Shown piece by piece: positions 22,537 to 34,269 of a DNA stretch of 64,000 nucleotides. The DNA lies in contig QPFY01000008.1 in assembly GCA_003665825.1 (NCBI GenBank), positions 1,364,001 through 1,428,000 of the forward strand, in the 5' to 3' direction. The first letter of the stretch is position 1. Each line of letters begins with the position of its first letter. The position numbers and the translations under genes are program-made. Source of the DNA: Microbotryum silenes-acaulis. Its lineage: Eukaryota > Basidiomycota > Microbotryomycetes > Microbotryales > Microbotryaceae. The notes beneath the pieces are model-generated. The model did not search any database. It worked only from the letters and a program-made list of their open reading frames with translations, and was not told the origin of the DNA.

Positions 22537-24848
22537 TCACACTTCCGACGCCTCAAAGAAGCCGGTCACGACCTTACCAATGATCCGACAAGCTTTCTCC
22601 ATCTCTTCCTTTGAAGCGGAAGAGAACGCCAAGCGGAAATAGCCATCCCCCGATCCATCCTGCATGAGCTTGATCCCTTGTCCCAACAGATCTGTTACCG
22701 GCATTCGTTCCTGGTCTTCTCCCAGTCCCGAAGAAGCAGATTCGGGATCGGTGCTTTGGGATAAAGGTTGGCCGAACAGATCGGTGTCGAACATGGTTCC
22801 GGGGGCGACGAGGACGTTGTTCTCGGCTAGTTGCTCCCAGAGGTTGAAGATGAGCGAGGAGGTCGATTGGGACGGGTGCAGCGGGTGGTTCGAAAGGTGA
22901 ATGCGTAACCAGACTAGAAAGCACCCAGAAGTTTTAGAATTTGGCTCGATGACCAAGTTGTTTTTGCAGCTCACCAAACATTCCACCCTGAGGAGCCACG
23001 AACGACAAGATCGTCGACTCGTCCGAACCTCGACGGAGGACCTTCTCATCGTCACTCGAAGCGATGAACCCCTTTTCGTCCCTTTGGTGCTTCACGACCC
23101 AGTGGAACTGATCATTGCGGTCCACCACCGATCGGGCGTCCAACGAGGCGTGGCCCTGGACAAGCAGGGAGTCAACGAGGGTGTTGCGTCGGATGCGGTA
23201 CTGCGCCTTTAAGCCTGCGTAGTTACGCAAGAAGGGAAAGCGTCGATAGCGAGCACTCTGGACACTATGACGCGCACCGATCACTCACCCTTGAGCCATC
23301 TCAAAAATCCCTTCATCCCCCACTCCTCGACCAACAACTTGGTAATCAAAGCCTGCGAAAACCCGCTCGCCGCTTGCGAAGAACTCTCATTCGCCCTCTG
23401 CATACGTTCCATCAATACGGGGTGACCTGTCGTCCAACCCATCCTCGCTCCGGGACAGATCGTCTTGGAGAACGTGTCGATGCGAATGACGCGCCCTTGG
23501 TAGTCGTACCTCAAGAACGAAGGGACGAGCGATTGGAGGAATTCCTCGTCCGTCTCGGTCGAAGACTTGGAGGCCTTCCTGCCGCGCAGCTGGACATGTT
23601 CGTATTCGCCGGCTTGAAGGAAGTAGTAAGGGTCGTCCTCGACGATGATGACGTCGTACTTGACGCAAATGTCGTAGATATGTTGCTTGCGTGCGGCCGT
23701 CATCGTCGCGCCCGTGGGGTTCTGGCACACGGGAACCGTGTACAGCACACGAGGACTATGGAGGAGGTATGTGAACGGAGTCATGGAGGAGGTAGGTGAA
23801 CGGAGTCAGTATGGGAACTCGGTTTATACCAGTTTCGATCGACTCACCGACGCATGCCGCCGCGAGCAAAGACGTCCCAATTTTCGAGCAGATCCTGGAG
23901 CCCTTCGGGGGTGAAGCCACCTCCATCCATGGGCAAAGGGATGGGTCGGAATCCACTCGGCCAAGCGGTCGACAGCGCACTCGGGTAAGTGTTTTGCTCG
24001 CACAAGAAGCCATCGCCACGTTCCAAGAGGGTCGTACAGAGCTTGCTCCACGCGTCCGTAGAGCCGGCGTTGACCAAGGTCTCGTAGTTGGCGTACCCGG
24101 GTCGGAAGACGAGCTCGGTGAAATCCTTGATAAACTTGGCCAACGAAGGGATACCGACGGCGGTACCGTACTGCAACGCCGACGAAAGTTGAATTTGGTC
24201 CGGCGTGGCGTTGGGTATGTACTTGGGGATCGTGATCGTCGTCGTCGTCGGTTTAAAGAAGGACCATAGCCACGAGGACAGGGTCGCCTCGGTCGTCTTG
24301 TACGAGTTGGGCACGAGCGCGTGGGCCGAGATCGAGTCAAAGGGGAAGTAGTCCGGTGAGGGCAATCCTCCGGCGAGCATAAGCATGCCAGGTCTATTAA
24401 GTCAGGTGATCCAGGTCAGTTAGATGTTTCATTTACAGTCATGTGGCTGCCGGGAGCTGAGGGTCATCGCGGGCACGCGAGCGCGCGGTCGCCGAAAGGC
24501 TCCGATAAGATTCGGACGGTCCGGCGGCCGATGTGACGTAGTGGCGGATCAAACCCGGACCATGCATTCGTTCGCAGGGGGTGGGATACAGAGGGATCGA
24601 CACGAACCTTCCAAAGTACTTGTACATTCCCTGTGTGTCGTAGAGGGGCACTTTGGTCAGCACTTGTGCCCCATGCCTGGCCATACTACTTGAAGGCTGC
24701 CCTCGCTTAGCAATCACCGATCGACGATGGCCCGGCGAGACGATGAACTTACCTTGAGCGGCGAGCTCGTTCTCGACCTCGCGAGCAACGACAGGTGGTG
24801 CGACAGGTCGATCGCATCGGGGCGATGGCGCACGATCTCGTGTTCCAT
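22537..24848 (-). CDS. ARO8: ARO8-type aromatic/2-aminoadipate aminotransferase
   Basis: PLP-dependent class I/II aminotransferase. Predicted 582 residues from exons 24848-24753, 24630-24608, 24393-23848, 23755-23289, 23214-22975 and 22913-22537 (minus). Exon 1 has DLSHHLSLLARSRTSSPLK; exon 2 (23 nt) encodes GMYKYFG; exon 3 begins RPGMLMLAGGLPSPDYFPF, the canonical start of Aro8/KAT proteins. Further on are QNPTG (residues 233-237), the VEDDPYY cofactor Asp region and TFSKTICPGARMGW with the Schiff-base Lys near residue 319. It transfers amino groups to aromatic 2-oxo acids and/or 2-oxoadipate; specificity is not decidable here. Length exceeds yeast Aro8 (500) because of Ser/Glu-rich inserts near the C-terminus. 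The gene symbol marks the family, not proven orthology. Confidence 0.88.
23758..23807 (-). repeat. 25-bp tandem duplication in an aminotransferase intron
   Basis: Two adjacent 25-nt units (23758-23782 and 23783-23807), differing at one base, sit at the 3' end of the third intron. On the coding strand each is pyrimidine-rich and ends CCTCCTCCAT. The distal unit is followed directly by the AG acceptor. Confidence 0.8.
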
Positions 24849-25581
24849 GATACCAGTGCTTGCTGTCTAAGGCGGAGGCGGAGACGGTGGTAATAACCAA
24901 TCTACTATGCTTGAAGCCGAGCGCGCGGGGTCGGCAGCGGCGGCTGCTAATCGCCCCGACGACCTCGTGCCTCGGGCCTCGCTTCATTATGCACCGGGAC
25001 GCTCGGACCCCTGCCCGCGCCCGAGTGAGGGACGACAATGAAACCCCATGGCATGATTTCGGGGGAACGAACACGAGAGAGGGAAGACGAATGAAGAGTA
25101 AAGAGGAAGAAAGTGGGTGATGCACTTCTCCCACTCTTTGCGCTGCACTGCTGAAGCTCGTGAAAAGAATCTCACGACTCGCAATTCGCCGTCCGATCCG
25201 AGGCCCAATCGGGACAAGATTCTCAATGGTGAAAAGAAGCAGTCGGTGGCCCGGGGCTCATCGATGTTTGCGCACTCGATTTGGTGGAGCACCACTTTTT
25301 TGAATGAAATTGTCAGGCGCATCACCTGGTAGTAATTCTGGCCCATCTTAAAGAAGCTACCGCACCTGAAGATGTCGAGATTGGGTCGGGATGACCCGCT
25401 TGCGCGACAATTTGCAGAAAAATGAAGTGCCACGACTACTCATGCAGCAAAGATAGTTTGATTGAGCCGGTGCTATTGACTTGACTCCTGGCTCTGACTG
25501 ACAGACCTGGTGTCCCGTACTCTGCGCGGTTGACACGACATGGAGTATATAACCCCCCACTGCACCCAGCTGCAGTGCGCG
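24849..25581. promoter_or_regulatory. Upstream region of the aminotransferase gene
   Basis: Left boundary is the aminotransferase start codon; right boundary is the inverted-repeat element at 25582. No gene is recognised. Frames of up to 231 residues on the minus strand (24439-25134) read through the aminotransferase exons and introns in the wrong phase and are shadows. Confidence 0.4.
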
Positions 25582-26874
25582 AGGACCCATGAAAGCCCAG
25601 CCTGAGGCGCGTAGGTAAAATCCGGCAAAATCGCCGATTTTGGACCTCATTTGTCCACCATTTTTTGGAATTTTCGCCCAAAAAAGTCCCCCCAAAAGTC
25701 CCGTCCATCTACGCGCCTCAAGAAATAGCTCTAGAATTGCTTCAAATGCTCTACAACATCTCCAAAAATCGCGAAAACGCCGTCCGGACGTTTTTCGCTC
25801 GGACCGAATCGGCGGAGCTCGCGCGCGCGTCAGCCGTTTCGGTTCTGCTTCGCCGAGGGCTCCTCACCTGCACTTACTGCCTGCCTCTTTGACTATGATT
25901 TAACGTGCCTATGGTATGCATGTAACGTACCACGAGAGGTAAGATCGATTGTAGTCACTCTGCGAAGCAGTAAGCTAGCTACAGTGAGATCTACGAACCC
26001 CCAGGTTTCATTGAGGGGGTAATTGCTCCTCAACGAGCAGTGACGGCATCACCTCCAGAGCTTTAACGATGGGACGTTTATCTTCGATGCCGACACGCGG
26101 ATAACTTCACCAACTCTTGGCTACTGAGAACAACCGAACGCATGCGCTCAGCGTGATCTATATGCCGCCAGATTCGACATCGAAAGGCAGCCGATAGTGA
26201 TAGACTGGTGGCCTTGCCTACGTGCCGCAAGGATTGCTCCACGGATCTTCAACTTGTCCCTCAAAGCATCGAGCGGCCTAGCAAGGGATTCAAACTCGAG
26301 AGGCTCGTCTGTCGACCATGAAAGCTGTATCCGGGTGTCTGGTTTGTCAAAGCTGGGGGCGAAAAGCTCAGACACCATCACGTCCAAGAGGGGTGCCATT
26401 CGCTCAAAATCATCGTAAAACAGATCGATATCCGGGTCTCTACGTTTCGTCGAAGCAAGCCGTGCCGAGAATGTAGGATATTGGCGATGATGGCACAGAC
26501 GACGTCGACGCGACGCGGCGGGGAAGGCAAGAGACGCGCGCGCACTCAAACGCTTCGTTCAACCCGCCAAGAGGTTATAAATGCAAAATATCCCATCAAT
26601 TAGAGCCGTTGTTGTGAATTCGGTACAGCCCAGAATGTTTCGCGCGCGCTCCCGCGGCTCTTGAGGGTCGGCAAACTTTGGCTTTCCAAGCCGAATGTGG
26701 CCGAAATGGGTCCCGATTTGTCCACTGAAACCTACGGGCCTAGGACCCCACCCACACCGGCGCACCATGATTTGTCCACCCCCAACTACGCGCCTTGGCG
26801 ATTTTGGCCCATCTGAGGCCCAAAATTTGTCCAGTCGGGCGCTACGCGCCTCAGGCCGGGCTTTCGGGGGTCCT
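25582..26874. mobile_element. Candidate 1.3-kb element with 33-bp terminal inverted repeats
   Basis: The 33 nt at 25582-25614 and the reverse complement of 26842-26874 match at 30 of 33 positions. Inside, the phrase CTACGCGCCT recurs (about 25709, 26785, 26842, and as CTACGGGCCT near 26730), usually a few bases after TTTGTCCA (about 25648, 26717, 26771, 26827). The element therefore has modular subrepeats near both ends. No transposase is recognised inside. It lies directly upstream of the SCC2 gene. Confidence 0.5.
26148..26549 (-). CDS. Hypothetical partial ORF inside the TIR element
   Basis: An open frame of 133 codons on the minus strand; the first codon is TTG, and the first ATG (MAPLLDVMVSELFAP) is near 26400. 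The reading is protein-like (DIDLFYDDFERMAPLLDVMV; IQLSWSTDEPLEFESLARPL), without low complexity. I recognise no family. It could be an exon of a captured or degenerate gene carried by the surrounding element. Not supported by neighbours or by a clear start. Confidence 0.3.
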   Translation of the reverse strand: MSARASLAFPAASRRRRLCHHRQYPTFSARLASTKRRDPDIDLFYDDFERMAPLLDVMVSELFAPSFDKPDTRIQLSWSTDEPLEFESLARPLDALRDKLKIRGAILAARRQGHQSITIGCLSMSNLAAYRSR

Positions 26875-27113
26875 ATTAGTGCGCGCTATAGTCCGCAGCG
26901 CATCCGCAGCGCCGGTCGCGTCCCCCACTCTCTCACCCACTCGCATTCGCGTCTACGCACCTCGGCGGCTGTCTAGTCTCACTCTCCCCTCCAGCGGCGG
27001 ACAGACGAGGTGCTTGTTAGTGGTCGTCGGTTTCAACTTTGTCTGGACTAGCTGCTGCTCGTGTTGTCGTCGTCCAGCTCGCGCCCGTGCTGTGGGAAGC
27101 CGCCCGAACGACG

Positions 27114-30100
27114 ATGAATGGCTCCGACGACGCCCAAGCCAACATCGAACGCTCGGCAAGGGACGTCATTCGAGGTTACTCTTTGGCAGCCGGTCTGACC
27201 TCGGTCGCGGATGGTGAGTCACCTTCCTGGCCTGTACCGTCACCCGTCGCACGTTGCACCCGGCTGGCTGTCGTCGCGGCGGAAGGCCAATGTCAAAAAA
27301 CGGCAAAGGATGTCACGGACGGTCGGGCAACCTCGAGCTGACCCACACCACGTACCGTCGTCTATTCCCTCAACCTCGACCACCGCTCTCACAGTCATCA
27401 ACCACCTGCCCCCACCCCGACCGTGCACGCCGACGCTGTTCGCGCACCCATCCTCGCTCTCCCTCCACGCCGGCCCCCAGGAGCCCCTGTTTGAGCAATT
27501 CGCGCAAGAGATTGGGACCCTACTCGACCCTACACCTCGCAGTGATTCGTACATCGAGCAATGGCGCCAAATGGAGATGGGTCGAGCCGCTGAGGCGTTG
27601 CAGCAACCAGCACAAGCGTTCGCGCATCAGGGCTATCCTCAAGGGTCAGTCATACAGCAAGCGCACACGCCGACGAGAGACTATTCTAAGCTACAATGCT
27701 AATGCTACTGCCCACTACCACAGAACCACCTCCATCCCGCCTTACTCTGTCAACCCCTCCCCGACGGGAGTCGTCGCACCGCCGGCGAAGACTCTGACCT
27801 GGCAACTGCTCGACACGATCGGCTTCCCTTACCCACCTCTACCTTCCATGACCAGGGTCGCACAGAATCCCAGTGCGGACCGTACCTTGACGACGGACAT
27901 CGATCGCTCGCAAAGTGCGACCTTTTTCGAACAGTACCTCGCCGCAGAGGCCCAAGGCCGCCTCGCGCGCGCCCCACCCCCACCTTCGCTGCTGTCGTCG
28001 CCGTCCAAGTCGTCGACGAGCTCGCTGATGATGGCGCAGACCCCACCCCGAGCAGGACCGGTCAACACCGTCTTTTTGCGCGAAAACTCCGGTTGCAAGC
28101 CGCCGCGAATGCTGCCACTAACGAGCTCGCCCGACCCGCTGCTCATGTCCGGCGGCCCGTCGAATTCCTTCAACGGCCACCGCTACGCCCGTCCGCCTCA
28201 GTCGAGCAGCCCCATTGCTTCGCCCTCGCGACACCCTTCGTTCACGCTCGAGATTGAAGTCGATGCTTCCCGCAGCCCCAAACGACCCCTCGCGGCCTAC
28301 GGTACGACCGAGTCGCAGCGCGCGCACATGCTCGTCGACGGGGACCACGAGCTCCAGACCCCTCACGTCGCCGCGGGGATGGAGAGCGCCGTCAAACGTT
28401 TCAAGTTGGGCACGAGCAGCGACGTCGACGGGGTCGATTCATCTTCGGCCTCGACGTCACGCGCACTACAGTCGGGCAAAGGCACGATCAAAGCCAACGC
28501 TGCGCAGGGCGTCGTCGATCGTCTTTCGGATCTGCTCGCCGATCTGTTTTCGAGCGACGACTCGTACATCAACGACACGTCGTCGTCGCACGTCCACGCC
28601 GCCGCATCCACCGCTCCGAACCTCGCTAGCGAAAACAAGGTGTTTTTCAACGAATCGGCGACGACGATCGACGGGTTGCCGCTACTCGACGGCGTCGTGC
28701 TGCGCACCTTGATCCAGCAGCTGTCGAACGTGCACGCCAAGCGCGCCGGCGAAGAGTTGCTCGAGGACGTCGAAGAAGGCGGCGTTGCACGTTTGCTCAA
28801 GATTGTCGAACGCAGCTGGAGGGGGGTCGAAGAGCTCAGGGTGTGGCCCCACGTCGTCGCGAACAAGGAAACGAGTGGTGGTGGCGGTGGCGGGGCGCGT
28901 TCTGCGTCCAACGGCAAGCGGGCTAAGTTTGCGCGACGCGGCTCGTCCGAGTCACCGCAAAAGTGGCGCGGGTCGAGGGGCAGTTCACGCGCCGCCGAGA
29001 GTGAAGAAGAGCTCGAGTACGATCTCGACGAAGACGCGACGACGATGACGACAAGGCCACGCTCCCCCAAGTCTCGTTCTCGTTCCCGCACCCCGAGCGC
29101 CGCCAACGCCCTGATGGACGTTGATGGAGTCGAAGCCGCCGACGTCGAACCCACTGCCGCGACAAGGGACGAGCGCGTGTGGACCGACGACACGCTCGAC
29201 GACTTTGACCGCACCGCTCGCCACATCGCCGACGCCGTGCTCGCGATCCGCGTCGCCCTGCTCGTGCTGACGATGACCTCGCTCCCTAAATCGCTCTACT
29301 CGGTCGACTACCTCCTCTCGATCCTCACGAGTCTGCGCTACGCTTTCGATGCGCTCATCTTCCCCCTCGTCGAAGCCCAGACGGATTCGCACCTCACCGA
29401 TCTGCTCGCCGGGCGACGCACCGAGATCCAAGCACTGTGCGAATCGCTCGCCGCGACGACACCGCTCGTCACCCGACTCGTGCAGCAGCAAGAGTTGTCG
29501 GAGGAGATCGTCATCTCGAGCGTCTACTTTGCTCTGGGCCCTTTCTTCCACGAGGCAGCTCCTGCTCCGACAGGGAAGGGCAAAAGAGTCGACACCAACG
29601 TCGCTGCGCTCGCGATGAAGGGTTTGCGCATGGCCTCGCTAGGGTTGACCCGTGCCCTTTACGGAAGGTACGCCGACCAACGAGCGTGGATCATGGAAGA
29701 GGTGCTCGGTAACTTGACCAAGCTCGACGTCGCGAAGAAGGGTCGCGGTGCCATTCGGTGAGTGATTTTACCCATCATAGCTCGTTCAATCGGCCAAACT
29801 GATTCTGATTCCTAACAAATCCCCGGATAGGCTCCGCAATGGTTCGTCGATCCACACGCTCTCGGCATTGATCCTCAACCTTGTGCAGACATGCGAGACC
29901 GGTCTGTGTGCTCAGGTCGCGTCTCGCATTGCCGGACCCGACCATAATGGACTCGGCCTCTCCTCCTCGGCCGGTTTCTCGCCCACCATCGACGAGGACA
30001 ACGACGAACTCTCCTGGGAGCCTGTCCCGCACCAAGACGATGCTGCAGCGAATGGAGGTGTCGTCGATGCACTCGACGTCGCCTACCGCGACCTCGTCAA

Positions 30101-33100
30101 GCCGGCACTCGATGCGGCGACCAAGAGCGCCTACACCATCGTCTCGTACCTCTTGACCAAGTCGTCCAAGGCCGGCAAGGCGTCGAGCGGCTCGATCGAG
30201 ACCGAGTACCGCGCCGTCTTTGACAACCTCATCGCCGACCTGCTCGTCACCCTCCACCTGCCCGAATGGCCCGCGGCCGAGGTCGTGCTCCACGTGTGCT
30301 GCAAGTCCATGCTCAACAGCCTCGCCGACACCAAGAGCACGCACGAAGGGAATGCGCTCAAGAACATTGCGCTCGATCACCTTTGCTCGATCGGAGCAAG
30401 GCTGCGCCAGGACGCTGCGAGCGAACCCCCCTCCTCGACGTCATCAACCACCTCGATTGTGCTCGGGAACCTCGGCGATATCGTCGGCAAAGAGGACGTC
30501 GCCGCGTTGGACACGTACGTCAGGGCCCAACGCTCCGTCGTACGCCACCTCGTGCGTCGCGACCAGCACGACGGCGTCGCCGACTTTGCAGCCGCGACTC
30601 TCGGAGCCGATCTCGTCGCAGCGCTGCACAAGTCGACGTCGTTGCTCGCGCACTACACACCCGAGGAACTCGAACGCACCGAGGCCGGTCGGCTCGCGCA
30701 GTCGTTCCACGCACGACTGCGCCACCACGTCACGACAGCCTGGATACTCCCGAGCGACGACGACGTCTTTGGCCCCTCCCCCGAAGCCGAGCAGCCCGTC
30801 GTCGACGATCTCGCCGTCCAGCTTGCGCGGGGCCGGCCCCTTGCCGGCCTGTACGACTCGATCCTCGCGCTCGTCGTCGAGAGCTCCGAGTCGACGGCCG
30901 TCGCGCTGCGCACCAAGGCCCTGCGCGGCATCGGCGTGCTCGTCGCGCAGGACCCGGAGCTCTTCCACCGCTCCGAGGTCCGTGCCGGCATCGAACATCG
31001 CATGCACGACGGCTCGCCCGCCGTGCGCGACGCCGCGATCGAGCTCGTCGGCAAGTACGTCGTCAATCGCCCCGCCCTCGCGACGCGCTACCTCCCGCAG
31101 ATCGCCGAACGCATCACCGACACCGGCCTCAGCGTGCGCAAGCGCGTCGTGCGGCTCCTCAAGACGCTCTACGGCGTCGTCGCTACCGAGGAGCAACGCA
31201 TCGACATTTGTCGCAAGCTCGTGTGGCGCACGCTCGACGAGGACGACGGCGTCAAGGAGCTCGCGGTCGACGCCATCGAGGAGCTCTGGTTCACACGCCG
31301 GGGTCGTCACGGTGATGGCGGTGGCATCGCTGGCCATTCGAGTTCCGCGACTCCAGTTGGCGGCGGCGGCCAGGTCGAGACCTTTGGTGCCACCGTTGGC
31401 GCTACGGACGAACGCTTCGAAGTCGGGACACACGAGCCGCGCATTGACCAGCTGGCTCACCTCGTCATGGCCATCACCGGCGGCGAGAATCGCGACCGGG
31501 CCCCTCCCGTCGACGAGGTGTTGCGCATAGTCCTCGCCCGCCACCGGGACAAGACCTCGACGACGACAGCGGCGGCGGCGGCGACAGCGACCTCGACAGC
31601 GACGAGCGCGAGCACGACGACGCCCCTCGAACGACTGCGCGACATCACCGAGTCTCTCATCGACGGCCTGCTCGAGGACGAAGAAGGCTCGCGCAACATC
31701 GTCGCGTGCGTCAAAACGGTCCACGTCCTCGTCTCGGTTGACGCGTCGTTGCTGTCGACGTCGAAGGCGACGATCCTGCTGCCGTTCCTCAAGAGCGCGA
31801 CGTCGCCACAGGAGCAGATCGTCAGCGACTACCTCCTCAAGATCTTCCGCTCGGGCGTGACGACGATGCCCAAGACGTCGACCAAGTTCGCCAAGGATCT
31901 GCAGAGCGCGTTGATGCCGATGCTGAACAAGCCCTCGTCGAGCGCCACGACGCTGCAGGAGGTCGTCGCGTGCTACTGTGCCGTCGTGCGCGGGCAAACC
32001 CACGATTTCGGCGCCATGATCAACGTCTTTCGCGTCAGCGTCGAGCGGCTGCTTGCGACCGTCAAGATACTCATGGCGATGGCCGCCGGGGGAGGAGCAG
32101 CCGCGGTCGTGGGACCGACCAAGGGGGATCCGACCAAGGCGCTGCCGATCTTGTGCTTTTTGTCGTCGCTGTTTTGCGAGCACGCCAACCTCGACCAGCT
32201 GCGCATCCAGTACCCTCGCAAGTCTGGTCTCCCCCGTCCCCCCCCCCCCTCTGCCCGTTTTCTCTTGCTAATGGCTCTTTGCGTCACCCCGTTGATTGCC
32301 CGCAGAAACCAAAGCGCAAATCAACCAGATCACACCCAAGTCCATCTCGGAGCACGTCTACGGCATCCTCGTCAAGCTGCACCAGCTCCAGATCAGCCCC
32401 ATCGTCTCGGCGGCGGCGTTGTCGAGTCTCGGCTTCCTCTTTCGCGCGTACCCGACTCTGATGCTGCTGCCGCCATCGACGTCGATCATGGACGCCATCT
32501 TTGCCTCGCCCGCGCAGCAGACGCAGTTGCAGCTGCTCAAGATCATGCAGGACTTTTTGGGCAGCCAAGCGCGCGCCGGTGGCCCGACGACGGCCGCGGC
32601 GCCGCTCCTCGTCGGTGCCTCGAAAAGGGCCGCCGCCGCCGCCAAAGCCCACGGTGCCGTCAAGGTCGAGGAGCTCGTCGGCAACGTCGACGGATTCGCC
32701 GACTCGGGCGTCGCGAGCGCCATCAGTCAGCGCTACATCGACCAGATCCTCGCCTCGACGCTGTCGACGAACGGTGCGATCCAGCGCGTCGGCGTGGAAC
32801 TCTTGACGGCGGTCGCGCGTTCCGGCTTCAGCCACCCGCTCACGATCGCGCCCCACCTCGTCGCCCTGACGACGAGCCCCGACGCGCAGACTTCGAGCCA
32901 AGCGCACGCGACGCTCTCGCTGCTGTACCAGAAACACGCGTCGCTGCTGAGCACGCGCTTCATCGAGCCTGCCAAGGTCGCTTTCACGTTCTCGCGCTCG
33001 AACGCGCGTGGCGCGAACCAATCGCAGCGCATCACCGGGTACCGCGGCGACCCACCGGTCTCGCATTTCGGTCGTTGGTACGGTCTCCTGCAGAAGGAGA

Positions 33101-34066
33101 AGCGCGTTGTACAGCTCGATTTCCTCAAAACACTAACGCGCGCGCTCGAGGTCGAACCGGGAGCGAGCTGTTCCGACGAAGACGTTGCGTTCGTGCGCTA
33201 CATCGCCGAGGCGCTCTCGACATTGGACTACAAGCGCTACGAGGAACCTCTGTCGGTCATCGCGCACCTCAACTCTGCACTCGCCGTCTCGGGTCTCCAG
33301 GTCCTCCACTTGCTCGAAGCGGATCTGGACGAGGGGGCCGGGTGGCTCGACGACGAGGCACCCTCTTCAATGCCGCCCGAGGGGACCGACGGGCAGCAGT
33401 TGCCCGCGACCTCGAAAGGAGGTCCGTCCTGGATAGTCATATTTCGCTTGACACGCCCTCCTTGGCTGACCACTGCATACCCTCGAACCAGATCGAATCG
33501 CACCGGCCCCGAGTCCGGATCTTGCTCGCCAATCCGTCAGGTGTGGCATCGCCTTGCTGCTGCGCGATCACCTCAAGACGCTGTACTCTATCACGTGAGT
33601 TTTGTGTGTCGGCTTGGTAAATTGGGTCAAGCGCATCCCCTGAACTTTGCCCTCGGCCCTTGCACCCTAACTAGGGACGCCAAGCTGTCCAAGTATGCGC
33701 CCGGCAAAAAGTCCGCACTGGGAGATCGGGTAAGGGACTCGATATTTTGCGTGTGGGGTCGGAAACTGTGCTCATGTTTTTTGCGCAGGTCGTCAATCGT
33801 CGCGCGGAGGCGCCGCTCGCGCTCGGGTCGGACGATTATGCTCGTATGCCCTTTGCCCTCGCACCAATGTCGACGCCGGCAGAGCTAATTCAGCAACGAC
33901 ACGAGGTGAGCCTCTCTATTGGCGAGTTCACATATTAGCAAGATGAAACCGATCATGACTTTTCTTCTCCGTGCTGTCTGCGCAGTACATCCGCATGATC
34001 CAAGAGGACGGGACGATCACCGCGCTTGACGAGTCCGAGGTGGAAGGGGAAGATATGAATCTTTAG
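27114..34066 (+). CDS. SCC2: Cohesin loader SCC2/MIS4/Nipped-B
   Basis: Large HEAT-repeat subunit of the Scc2-Scc4 complex that loads cohesin onto chromatin. Predicted 2083 residues from nine exons: 27114-27213, 27395-27644, 27724-29757, 29831-32226, 32306-33421, 33492-33594, 33675-33729, 33789-33905 and 33986-34066; every junction keeps phase. The N-terminal ~700 residues are Ser/Pro-rich with Arg/Ser tracts. The middle contains the hallmark Nipped-B block SPAVRDAAIELVGKYVVNRP ... RITDTGLSVRKRVVRLLKTLYG ... DGVKELAVDAIEELWF. The C-terminal part includes ETKAQINQITPKSISEHVYGI, LLRDHLKTLYSIT, KLSKYAPGKK and the end IRMIQEDGTITALDESE. Two donors (GTCTCC at 32227, GTCCGT at 33422) are weak but needed to keep conserved sequence in frame. 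Confidence 0.92.
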
Positions 34067-34158
34067 CTGTAGGAGACCTTTAAGATAATACCCTCCGTGT
34101 GTTGTTATATAAATCATAGCCCTGTTTTTAACCGACACTCTGGCGGCGGGTGCAGAGT

Positions 34159-34265
34159 CCTCCACGCTTTCCATCCTCGTCCCGTGCTCCTGTCAAATCC
34201 CACTGATGATCATTGCCAAGACCCTATCCGTGAATATCCTGATTTGCCCCGCCCGGCCATTTCCT
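34159..34265 (-). pseudogene. Fragment of non-LTR retrotransposon ORF2
   Basis: About 105 nt similar to 36966-37075, the 3' part of ORF2 of the first non-LTR element, in the same orientation, with substitutions and a gap of roughly 9 nt. It starts just after the SCC2 stop codon and is surrounded by fold-back repeats. Too short to encode anything. Confidence 0.65.
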
Positions 34266-34269
34266 TTTT

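Noticed and set aside
30444..32183. 579-codon minus-strand frame opposite SCC2
   Set aside because: Antisense shadow of a GC-rich coding exon; composition is Arg/Ala/Gly/Asp with no motif, and the sense strand encodes a conserved HEAT-repeat protein.
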